DNA from: Triplophysa rosa
Taxonomy: Eukaryota > Chordata > Actinopteri > Cypriniformes > Nemacheilidae
DNA: 64,000 nucleotides
Direction of reading: 5' to 3'
Assembly: GCF_024868665.1 (NCBI RefSeq)
Contig: NC_079895.1
Coordinates: 3,140,871 to 3,204,870 of the forward strand
Shown: positions 25,433 to 37,800 of the stretch, one piece after another
How positions within the stretch are numbered: position 1 is the stretch's first letter
How the letters are laid out: every line of letters begins with the position of its first letter
Notes under the pieces: model-generated
Database searches by the model: none
Told to the model about the DNA's origin: nothing
Seen by the model: the letters and a program-made list of their open reading frames with translations, nothing else
Position numbers and translations under genes: made by a program

Positions 25433-28400
25433 CTGGGAAGCAAAAGGTGGTGTTACTCGAGTAAAAAATTCCAAACGTATTCATCAGTCTGACACACTGC
25501 ATGTACTGTGACCTCATACAGTAAATCATAACACGTGTGTGTGATGACTAGCAAGCTGACGTGAGGTTTCACGCTTTTAGATCAAAGCAGACATCACTAT
25601 TTATAATGACGCTCGTGAGAAATGCACACTATCCCATGATGCAACAGGCCGGGGGAACCGTACTGGGAACTGCTGCTCAACTAAGCTTTCGTATAACAGG
25701 ATGTTCAGTATGAAAAGCCGGTCCTTACTTTGCATTCCCACCGTCTGGTTTGCTCCACCTGCATAAACAAAGCAATTCATGTAAACATTGTTTTTATTTT
25801 GTGTTTTACGGTCAGCTTTTCGATTGTCTGATCGATTTGTTAAGTAATAGCACACAACAGTTACTAAACGTACTTTCTCTCCTGGGGGTCGATATTACAG
25901 AACGTGACGGTGTTGATGGGATAATGACGTCTGAAGAAAAGCCTGTTGAGAAAAGTCACGTTTTTTATTTACGAGATAAATCCGAGTGAATAGAAACGCA
26001 AGTAGAAAAAGAAGAGATAGATGACTCACTTTCTCTGGTTGTCAGTAAGCGTGATGCCTTGTGCCGACACCTTGAAATGAACAATCGTGGCTGTGGGTGC
26101 CGGGTTGGTCGTCATTGTTTCTGAGATTGCCTTAGCAATGGCCTGAGGCCCGGTCAGGGACTCCATATCCACAGAGTTCAGGTACAGAACATTGCATGCT
26201 GGGAAAGACAAGAAAAACATGAATCGATTAATATGCATGAGCCAAAATCTAATGTACTGAACACATTTGAAAAAATCTCTATTTATTTGGTGAATCTCAT
26301 CAAGGCATCATAAACAAACATGTCATTAAAATATTTGGCATTTGCATAATCAGGTGGTTCTCAAATTGGAAACTTATGTGGGTCAGGTCAGGTGTAACGC
26401 ACTTTTGCCTAAACACAGACACAGATGTTCAGTGGGGAAAAAATCTATTTCAGACACAACACTGTTTGAAGTCCAAGTCAGAGGATTTCAATGCAGTTTG
26501 TGTTTTTTTATAGCAATTTTTCACTTAATCACCTTTAAAACGACAAGGTATTATTTAGCAGTAATATAGAGCAGCATTCATAGAAAGACGTTCAGATTTG
26601 TATTGAGCACATTTTCTGTAGTTTCAAATGGCCTAAAATTGAGAACCACTGATTTTTGTAAACCCATGCAGTGCATTTGCACAGTCATTGAAGAACATGC
26701 CATATTTAATAAGACAGAAGGTTTTGAAATACACTCAAGGCTTTGACAAAAGGAAGTGCTTTGAACGGTTTGAACAGACAGATAAAAGTGCTCCAGAGGT
26801 CCCGTCACATGCACAGAATTAAGAGAGAAGTACGGCCGTCTCTCTGGATACAGCAGTTAAACAAACCACAGGTAAACAAACATAAAACACGCAGAGCATC
26901 GCTGGCTTTACCATGGGCTTCAGTAGAACTCTTCTGCCCTAAATCATTTCCACAGGAGTGACACCAGGGTGGAGGAGAACATTGATTTAGAGTTGATATC
27001 ACATCATAACCAACACACCATCAACCAACAATGACTAAACATACATCTGACCTGAGAGGTTTTCTGATAATATAACTTATTCAGCCGATTTCAAAATTTG
27101 AATCATAAACTTAACGTTGGGACTTTGAACTGTGGTTCAAGAGGTAAGACTTTTGGGGGGGCATCATTCCAGGGCGGTATGTAAAGTAGTGGCCAAAATG
27201 ATGTCCAACTTTTGAAAATTTATGTCGTCACCATTTATTCAAATATATTATTGAAGACGTATTAAGAATTTTGCAGTTATGTGTTGTGTAGTAATGCTTG
27301 TAGTATAAAGTGAAGCTCAGCTATAAGAATTTAGGGAGGCTTGACAAAAAGTTACACAAAACACATTTCACAACTAAATTATCATAACCAACAAAATGAA
27401 TGATAAAATTGTAGTCAATATAGGCTTTATATGTGAGCTTTTTTATAATGAACATTTCTATACATTATGTAAGGGATAATGTACGGCCAGCCGGTTGTTA
27501 TCGCAGAAATAAGCCCCGACAGTGTGATCAGGACCCGACGTGAAGCGATAACAACCGGCTGCTTGTACATTATCCCGCTTATTACACGGCTACTTCCCAC
27601 ATGAGAAAAAATTTGACATGAAATGTGAATTTGAAATATTTTATTAGCTCATTTTTACAGAATGCAGACCTTCCGCGAGGAAAGCCGTGTAGTTTCGGTT
27701 TTTAGGTAAGAAACGACGTTCAAATGCCACGAACAAGCAATTTGGTTGAATCATTTGTAAATATAATGTCACATATGTTATTAAAGGACATATTTATATT
27801 TCATTTGTCAAAAAAAACTGTCAAAAGGATTTGCTGCATCCGGGTTACCGTGCGTTATTAGTTTTGAGAGGTTGTTATCTGGGAATAACGAACCTGCAAA
27901 TGTCGCGACTGGCCAATCAGAATCAAGCATTCCAACGAGCCGTGTAATAATGGTATAATATCATAAACTGGTATGAAACACTATAGTTGGCTTTTTTACC
28001 AAATAACTTTTTTCAAATAAACACTAGCCGAGTTTAGTTTGATTTCATTGAATCTGAAGCAAATATTTAGCAAATATGCCCTCCGGACATCATTTGGCCC
28101 ATACTGTATGTAAGAGCGCATTATTTAAGGTGTTCTTTTTAAGGTGGAACTATTTTTCAAAGAAAAATTTGTTTGTTATTTTTAAACTGAGCGTTTAAAG
28201 GCCAGAAAAATGCTGATGACAGAACCAAGTTTGTATTAAACCCTTTATTATTTGGCTTAGAGCCCATATTGGCCAATATTACTGTATATGATCAGCTCAC
28301 CTGCACCCTGTTTGAGCATCTCAGCGGCCGGGTTAGCTGGTGTCGCCGTCTCAGGCGACTCCTCCAGAGGATCTGAAAAACAACATCCGGTCACACTTGA

Positions 28401-28855
28401 GAATTGACACATCTTCACATTCAAAGAGCATGCTTACCAGCTAATCAAATGAGCACTATGACCTGGAATTCATGCCATGCTATGAATCAGTGTCCTGACT
28501 AACAGGCTGTCACTCTCTGTGTGAAAAACCAGAGAGGCACACATAAAGGTCTCGGGTCTTGTGCCCGCTGACCCCTGGATGGCATCTAGCAGCTGGCTGA
28601 GAGCGGCGGCCAAACGAACGACCTCGGAAAATATTCTCCATTACTCACGGCAGGCAAACAGGACGGGAAACATACATCATTTGTGACAGAGCGTCCTGCT
28701 ATCTGAGGTCACGCCGAGACCTGACGGTACAGTATGAACACAGGAAAAGGTACAGTAACGTGTCTCACCTGTGGTTGGTATCATGAGTTTGCAGGGTAGA
28801 GCCAGTGGTGTGATGGAGTGCTGGTACACCAGCGCAGACAAGCAGCCTACACACG

Positions 28856-28894
<39 letters not shown>

Positions 28895-31800
28895 AAGATG
28901 AAAACAAAACGAGGATCAGATTTATGAGCAGAAATCAGAAGAGGGCATACTTTACTTTATAAGCATCCCGAGGCACTCAAACTTTCACGCTCTGGCTGAC
29001 AACCCATAAATCTGCGCGCGGTTCATTCTAGTCTCAATCGCCGTTGGGGAAAGTCGTGCGATCGCTGTGCTTGCGTGCGGCACCACGGGATGATAATACT
29101 GGCAAGTGCTTAAACCTCTGCTCCAGATATTTGACTATATTAGGAAAAAGGACACTCGGGGGAGACTTCGGACAAATGTTTCTCACCGTTCATGATAAAT
29201 GGCCACATGTTATCTCGGCACAGAAGGAAAACAGTCCAGGGTACCTCCCGGATTTGAAGGAGTCCTTGTTGCCATGTTTAAATGTTATTATCAGCTTCTG
29301 AACTCCCCTTCCTTATGTGAAAAGATTCTATCTGTGATGAAAATGAGGGTCGCGTAACAGTTCACCCAGAGTAAAAATTCAGGAACATTTACTCACGCTG
29401 CGAAACTCGTTTGACTTACTTTCGTACGCGGAATACAAAAAGTGTTTTCTTTTAAGTGTGCAAATGATATTTTCATCTATATAGTAGTGAAGGCATGCAG
29501 TCTATCTGAAATGACAAAAAAGTATCATAAAGCATCATTAAATTACGCCATGTGACTTGTGCACTATACCATAATTGCATTATAAAATGGAAATGGACGG
29601 TTTTCTTTTTTGATGTTTCACCGATGTGCTGTGAATTCAAAACTCTGTTACAGGTTTAGAATGCCATGCAGGTGAGTAAATAATGAGAGAATGTTTGTTC
29701 ATTTCTGTGTGAACCGTTTCTTTTAGCAGTAGGTGTCCTGGCAGACGTCACGTATCAGAGAAGTTTCTGTGAGCCAACAGATCTCTAACACGAGCACTTT
29801 TCTCCACAAGATGGAAGTCCTGCCAAATGTCTCTCACACCTGCTTTCGTTCTCACACATCACGCTTTTTTTTTGCCTTCTGCTTTTCATAACAAGCACAC
29901 GCTTACGCAATGGTTACCGTAACAGGCTGTTTTAACACTTATGGAAGCTGCCCGACACAGAATTTTTCTTTTCTTTTTAAGATGTACAACAATGAATATT
30001 GAAGAAGACAACGTTGAACGCAGAATGCTAACCCTCTTAGTAATGTGGTCAAAAGACACTTTATTAAAGCAGGGACCGCCTCTGTGCACTTTATATGACA
30101 CCAGCTGTCGTTGGGACGACATGTGTTCTACAGACCTCTGGAAGCCAAATGGACAGCTTGATTTAATGGGATGTAAAAGAAAGAGAGGATATTCATGTAC
30201 AAAGTTGTGCTGAAGAGCAAAAATCACACAAACGCTGAATCTACAAGTTTGACATAATGGCTCTCACATTAGTTAACATCAAACGAATCCAGTGTCTATG
30301 TACTGAAGCTATATTCTGTATATAGAGAGTATATTTTGTTTAATGGCTGGAATACACTACAAGACTTTTTTTAAAACTAGACATCATACACTACAACAGG
30401 ACTTTTTGAAAGTTTCAGATAGAAACACACTAACTGATCAAATCTGCAGACTGGCACAGACCTTCTGCAACAAGTCCAGACTGAAAATCTGGGCCAAATC
30501 TGAGCAAAAGTCTTAAATTGACTTACCGAAGTAAGGCTCATTGGGGCAGCCCTTCAGTCTCACACCCTTTGGACTCGTCTCAATCAGGAAATGTCTCACC
30601 AGCTCATTGGTGACGTCTCCAGCTGAAATGAAGGAAGAATAATAAAAGAAATAAAAGAAAACGCAACAATAATTACAAAACAGCATTAAAAGGTTTGAAA
30701 AGTAGACCTTAAGGTGTATTATTGTGATAAGCTTCACATTTGCAGTATATGCTACCACAGTTTTTTTTACGATTGTGAAAATATTCCGAGCCAAAAGGGT
30801 TTATGCTTAAAAAAAATCATAGACAAATTTAAACTGTTAAAATTAGTGCTGTCAATCGATTAAAAAATTAATCTGATTAATCACACATTTTTTGTTATTA
30901 ATCACGATTAATCGCAAATAACATTCGTGTTTTTAAATATACTTTTACATTCTAATAATTTCACATTTCATCTTCAAATGAATGAAGTAACAACAGATTT
31001 CTTTAACAGCATCATTTTATGAATGAAAGTCAACATTCTGATATTAGTACTGCAACTGATGTCTCCATTAAATTGATTATTTTTGATCAATTTTAACATT
31101 AATTATAGCCATTCAACGGTATAATTGAGAGCTCTCATGTCTAACAGGTAGGAAATATACAGAAATTGAATGAAGTTCTCAAACACTTTACAGTCTTTAA
31201 TGCTAAATTGTAAATTAAATACAGAAGTAAAGCTACAAAACACATTGATTTCCTCTTTTCTTTTGTTCGTTGATTAACAGTAGTGACAGGAGTCACAGCA
31301 GCAGGTTTAAGAGCTGCCGCTCTATACGCAGATCTGACGCGCTTTCCCATTTTCAAAACTCTTTGCATTCATTAAAGATTTTATTTAACACGTTAAAGTC
31401 TGTGCTTACGAAAATGCTCGACAAAACGAGTTTTCTGGCATAATCTTGTGTGGTTTTATTCATTCAAGAACGAAAGAGTCTGACAGAGATTCACTGACGC
31501 GGCCTTTAGCCCGTGACTGTATACACCAGAATGGACCTCGCGTTGTGTTTTGCTAGAAGCTGTCTATCTTCACTGAACGCGTCAAAGCAGCTGTTTAAGT
31601 GGTTTAAAGGCCTTTACATGAATAAGAGCATGATTATATAATGTAACGCCAGACAAAGGATGACAAAACAAACGGGTGCTGCGTTAAATATTTGTAACGT
31701 TGAAATGTACACATATAAATGACATAATTCTGAGTTTGAGGAAAACGAAGAAAAAGCAGCCAGAAAATGTGCAGAACACATAAAAAAAAGTAAAATAGCT

Positions 31801-34800
31801 TGAATAGAATTGATTTATTTGCTCGACACGTTCACTGCATAATTTGAGTTGCAGATACACTTTTGTGATATATCATGGTTTTGATAACTTCATTATTATC
31901 GTAAAACTTATAATGAACACATTATTGTGGGAAAGTAAACCCTGACAGGATGATCAAGACCCCAGTGTTGTCTAACCCTGAGAGGATTTGTTTTGCATTT
32001 ACTGTAATTGATGTGGGAAAAAGGAGGCCAGAGATTGCGACAAGAACATTAAACTAGCAAAACAATTTAGGAAATTCATTGCCAATGATTATAGACAATT
32101 ACACAGTTTAGCAGAAATATCTGACTGCAGAATAGAACTGAATATTTTGCAAAGACGTACAGTAATAATACTAACAGGTTTGAAAGATGTGCTGTAGCTT
32201 AACCACCGTGTTTGTGTTCTGTTTAGTATTTGTCAGTACATATTTTCATGCATGTTGTTGGGTGTGCGCGTGTCTGTTGCGGGAACAGCAGGATGATGAG
32301 TCACAGGGGGTCCGATCTCCTGTCTGGAATACATTTGGCAAATTATTATAGATGGCTTGTAGGAGGCGCATTAAATACCTTTCTTTGTGGGCTGCACGGT
32401 CGGCGGTGCAGAAGCAACTTTCATGGCCAGGCCGTAGGCACCTCTGAAAGAATGACTGTCTCGAATAACAAAAGCTCCAGGGTCTTGATCCTTCAGCATG
32501 TTGATCGCTACAATGAAGTGGAAAACATTTCACTAAAAGATCGCTTACTCCTCCTTTTGTCATTCATAAGACATTCTGTGGTTGAAAGCAAAACTCTTTT
32601 TCATGCAAAGAGAAGATTTATGAGACTTCTATGGTGCTTTGGAAAGACATACGAGTTTAGAAAAGTGAACAAAAAATGATACGATTTAAATATTTTGGGA
32701 AACTGGTTGTTTCCAAGAAAGCTTTAATATGTTAAAAAATTGCTACAATGTGCCCTGCAGTTTTACACATACACAGACAGGGAGCGAAGGAAGGAAAAGA
32801 GCTTGTTAAGGAGGTTTATTCCTTATCGTAACAGCGAGTTAATGAAGCAACGCATGCAGATGTTTAACTGCGCACATATGTTGAGTGGCGTGTGATGTCA
32901 CTGCATGTGCACGCATTTATAGAGGTCTCCAGCACAGATGATGCAATCCAATAAGAGCACCAGATGTGCAGACCAACAGCGACTGACCTCATACAGGGTG
33001 GCTTGAGCAATATTTCACTGTTCATGGGAGTCACGAGCCCCCCACGGTCGAGACTAAATATAGATAAATGAACCCCAAAACGCACAGGCGGTGCCCTCAC
33101 CTTGGTCTCTGGAGATATCTGGTTTATACCAGAATTTGGACGTGTCCTGGACGAACTTTACGTTCATCCTGATCTCTGGACTTCCATCTGGAAAATGAAA
33201 AATGTATTTTCTTTGGTTTAAAACGGTCCACTGTGCTAGTAAACAAACACAATACTCGTTCAAAACAATGCAGACATAACAAGCACAAATGGTAATTCAA
33301 TATCATATATTTTATACTAAAATAATATAAAGAAATAAATATGAATATTGTTTATAAATAAACAACTAACAATAATTTATAAATAAATAACTAAAAAACA
33401 AACATATACAGTTCATAAATTCATTTTTTTAAATAAAATGATTAAATTGTTGAAAAAAAAACGACAGCCCCTTTAATTCCTTCCGGATTATACGTCAGGT
33501 CTTACCGCACATGTTGAGTTTGGAGAAATCCGGAAGAGTGTGGAAGAAATGTACGCTCGGAGTGCTGCCTCCACTGGACATCGGCGAGGACATTTTCCCA
33601 TTTAGCGTTCCGTAGGACAGGCCTCCGTTGGGCCGCTCGCCGCTGGACATGCATCTCTTCTCAGGAAGCTGCGGTTGCATACTGGGGCTGCCCTGTCTGA
33701 ATCCCGCTCCCTCCGTGTATCCGGCGGGAGAGATGGGGAAAGACGGCGTAGACGGCGGCTGGTATCCAGAGGAGCTGCTTTGGCGCGACAGAGCTCCGTG
33801 CCTCTCTTCCGGAGTGTTATAGCCACTGTATTGTATTGGGTGTCTGTCCAAAATAGGGCTCCCTTGCGTTATCGACGAGTGGTGTCCGAGAACAGGACTG
33901 GCCTGATTGGGATGCGGCAGGGAAGCCTGTCTGGTCAGGATGGGGCTGCCCTGGTTGGCCTGCGTGACGGACGGCTGTCTGCTCAATACCGGGCTGCTCT
34001 GACTGGGCATAATGATCTGTTGATTCAGAGCCGGCTGTCGGCTGAGAACCGGGCTGCTCTGAACAGCCTGTTGACCCATTGGCTGTCTGCTGAGAATCGG
34101 GCTACCCGGAGTCCCCTGGTTGGTGGGGTACTGTCTGGTCAGCATCGGGCTGCTCTGTGTACCCTGGGACACCATCGTGTGTCTCCCTTGCATGGGGCTG
34201 CCGGCCATTCCCGGCGGGTGACTGTTAGCTGGCTGTCGGCCCAGGACGGGGCCGTCCTGATTGGGTATTCTGTGCTGAATGCCAGGAACAAATGTCATGT
34301 CGGGCACGGCAGCGTAGTGTCTCGTAGCAGGGCTCCCGGTGACGGTTTGTGTGGTTGTGGTGATGTTTTGGACGGTCTCCGGTAGGGATGGGCTGTAATC
34401 AGGATGGATATAGCTACCCAGCATGCTGTTGGGTGTGGGGTAGGAGGGTGTGGGCATGCGGTACATGCTTTCGGGTGGCTGGGAGTGATAGGCGGTTTCG
34501 ACAACAGCCTGAGGTGGAGAATTCATCATCACTCCACTATCGACCAATGCGCTCTCACTGTCAAACACAGAAAACAAGTGAAAAAGTTGGAAACGCACAG
34601 ATGTGAATCACAATATTAAGCCAGGAAAGGGGTCGCTTACACTGCATCGGGGCTCTGAATAGGGCTGCTGGAGGACAGTGGAGCGTTCGGGCTGTGGGAC
34701 GGGCCGGATGGATGAGCTAAGCTGTCGTATGTCGGGGGCACGGGTGAACCGTGTGGTCCGCCCGCCACCACTGCTGCTTTGGCCACAGACTCCACATAGC

Positions 34801-37800
34801 TACGAGGCTCTGCCAAAGAGACACAGAGATATTGGTGAGGTCAAGTATTCCAAATAGTCCAAACTGAGCACATTAAAAGCATCAACACGGTTTCGTAGAC
34901 AAGGCTTATGGCTAGTCCCAGACTAAAATGAATGTTTGAGCTGTCTTAACTAAAAATTAATTGCCCATGCATATCTTAATATACAGTATATACAGTCAGT
35001 GCCATTGTTTTGTCTCAAGATGCACACCAGTAATGTATTCTTCTAAGGCATTTTTATAAAAGCGACTTAAAAATATATAAAATAACCAAACCAGAACAAG
35101 AGACAAGATCTAAAATAAAAAATAAAATAAAATAAATAAATAAATACATATATTAAAAAAATATAAAATAACCAAAGCAGAACAAGAGACAAGATCTAAA
35201 ATATAATATATATATATATATATATATATAAAATAAAATAAAATAACCAAATCAGAACAAGAGACAAGATCTAAAATCATGATATAATATATAGTAATAT
35301 ATATATAANNNNNNNTATATATATATATATAAAATAATAATAATAACCAAATCAGAACAAGAGACTAGATCTAAAAAAAAGATCAAATAAAATGTGTCTT
35401 AGCAGGGTAAAAACAGTCACTGTAACCATTATACGAAACCAAACTACTAAAGAAAGTCAAACAGGTTTGGAAAGATACGAGGCTGACTCAAAGTTAAAAC
35501 TTTCATTTACTGTATAAATTGACATATAAGTTGTGTCAAGAACTGACATTAGATCCCAAATTAAACAGAAACTTGACATTTAGTGAAGAGACTCCCTGAA
35601 GAACACCGGTGGAGCATGCATTATGATGCACGACTGACAGAATGAAATGAGGCGTAACGAAGGATATCTGTGATGCATGTGATGACTGAAACCGCATGAG
35701 AAGGATTCTGAGATGGTTCTGCTGTACGTCTTTATCTCTGATATATGCTTACCTTCCTCATCTTCACTCTCTGTGTCAGACAGCAGCGGAATGACAAAGT
35801 CATAAGAAACTGTAAATTGCAAACGTTTGAGAAAACGGAGAAAAGAGATAATTGCCATCACAGACATGAAAGACAAGTAAAGAAAAACCTCTTCTGTGCA
35901 TGAGTCATCAGGTAAAAATGAAACCGTTTTGTAACCTTCGTGTTTCTAACATGTTTCATGTTGTGTCACCTCATAAACAACGTTCCTTCTTGGCTTCAGT
36001 TTCGCCTCTCCACTCTTAACAATAATAATACCTTCTGGTATGTAACACCCAATTTACACACTTTAATCAGTTTCTGATAAATAAAATTGCGCCTTGTCCA
36101 ACATTTACTCTGGTTGAATATTTTGTTTCTAGTAAAAAATGTGTTTAATGGAAGCAACAGAGAGTGTTTAATGTTGACTTTAGGAGAACAAAAAATAGGA
36201 AAAACAACTCGATCCAAATACCAGGAGGCCAGAGCGAAGATGAAAATAACCCAAGTTAAATCCCTTATCTTCAATAAGCACATGACATCATTTAGTCCGA
36301 CTTTAGTAAGACAAAGAGGCCTAGTGTGACATCATCGTCCTATAATAATGTTAGCGTGTGTGCCGTATGGATGGGCACTGAAGGTTCTTGTGTTTTGGCA
36401 GGCCTCAAAATAACGCCCCGAGGAATGACGCTATAATCAGAGAACCAGTTCCAAACTTAAGAGCCTCCACACGGGATCCTGTTACATCCGAGACAAAAAA
36501 AAAAACTACACCGTCTACATCCACTGGCCCCTGAGAGGAAATCTTACCGAAGCGGTCAAGAGCGTGTTCATCTTAAAAATTAAAAGATGAAAACATTTCA
36601 CTTTAGGAATATTAAGCATTAACGAAACCCAACATTAAACCTAAAAACTTCATCCCTTCAAGTACAGTATATACTTTGGCCAAAAGGGGAAGGACGATAA
36701 ATCTGTTTCATACAAATGTGCACACGCTCCATCTCTGACACACGCAATATAACCCGTATTTGTAAAGACAACACTGATTAAGTTTAAAGCAGTGGTTCTC
36801 AAACTGGGGATGGTGGCCCCCTGGGGGGCCCCAAGATGGATCCAGGGGGCCACAGATTTTGTGGCATTTTATGAAATATAGAAATTTATCATAGATTTTA
36901 TGCAATCAAACATCAGAAAAATGACACCACCAACCAAACGAATTGAGGTTCCAGCATTGTATAACTGAATGTTTTTGGTTTAATTAAAATTCTAAGTTTA
37001 AGATTATACGTCTTTATATGGGGGGCCGCAAAGCGATGCACTTAACACAAAGGGGGCCTTACAATGAAGAAGTTGGAGAACCACTGGTTTAAAGACACGC
37101 ATGAGCTCAGAGCTCACAAGAGGAGCAAATGAGAACAGGATACAATTGTGCAGGAGAAATGAAAAGTCAGTTTAACATATGACGGAAGTCAAGATCTTTG
37201 CCAGAAGATGACGTGTGTCTGCGTGTGTAGTCTCACCTGAGCCTGTCTGGTTGAGCATGATCTCAGCAGGGTTGTGGGGCTTCAGACCCAGGAAGGACAG
37301 CGGCGTTTTTGCCAATCCTGGAGGAGATCGACCTACACCAACACAAACAGAAAATAAACCGAAAGGATTTTATTATTCAGAGCATTGTCAAGTCTTAGAC
37401 CCAACGCATACTCTAAGCAAGTACATACACGAGAAGCTCTTAGAGTTGATTTTTAGTCTTGCCACAAGGGGGCATCGTTTGAAACGTCCGATTCCAAGAT
37501 CTCTTTTTCTCTTCTCTTGTGGCTTAAATGGACAAAGCATTCATAAGCAAATAAATTGTACTTGCGTAAAGCACGATTCTGGTCTTTGTCGTCACAGTAC
37601 AGGTCAGCGGTACCACTTCAATCTTCAAGACTTTAACTTAAAGATTCCCATGGTACGACACGGAGACCCTTTAAAAGTGAGCAGACTGAGGTGACATGGC
37701 TGGGGATTGAGCTAATGTCTCATGCTCTGTGGTCAGGCCATGCGAGTGACTCTTTAAGACATTTTACGATGTGGATTAACGATCGCTGTCACTATGCCCA

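Noticed and set aside
26351..26651. 8-bp target duplication for the GTGGTTCTC element
   Set aside because: Flanks TGCATAAT and ATTTTTGT do not match, so a duplication is not claimed for this copy.
28855..28892. Possible CRISPR-like or tandem-gene repeat
   Set aside because: A plain (CA)n microsatellite; there are no spacers, and the genome is vertebrate.
33675..34385. 236-codon plus-strand frame
   Set aside because: It lies antisense to the tns1 SPxLxR exon, whose Pro/Gln/Ser codons leave the opposite strand open; no domain.
37215..37694. 159-codon plus-strand frame
   Set aside because: It overlaps the real minus-strand exon at 37237-37332 and runs into intron sequence without a domain.
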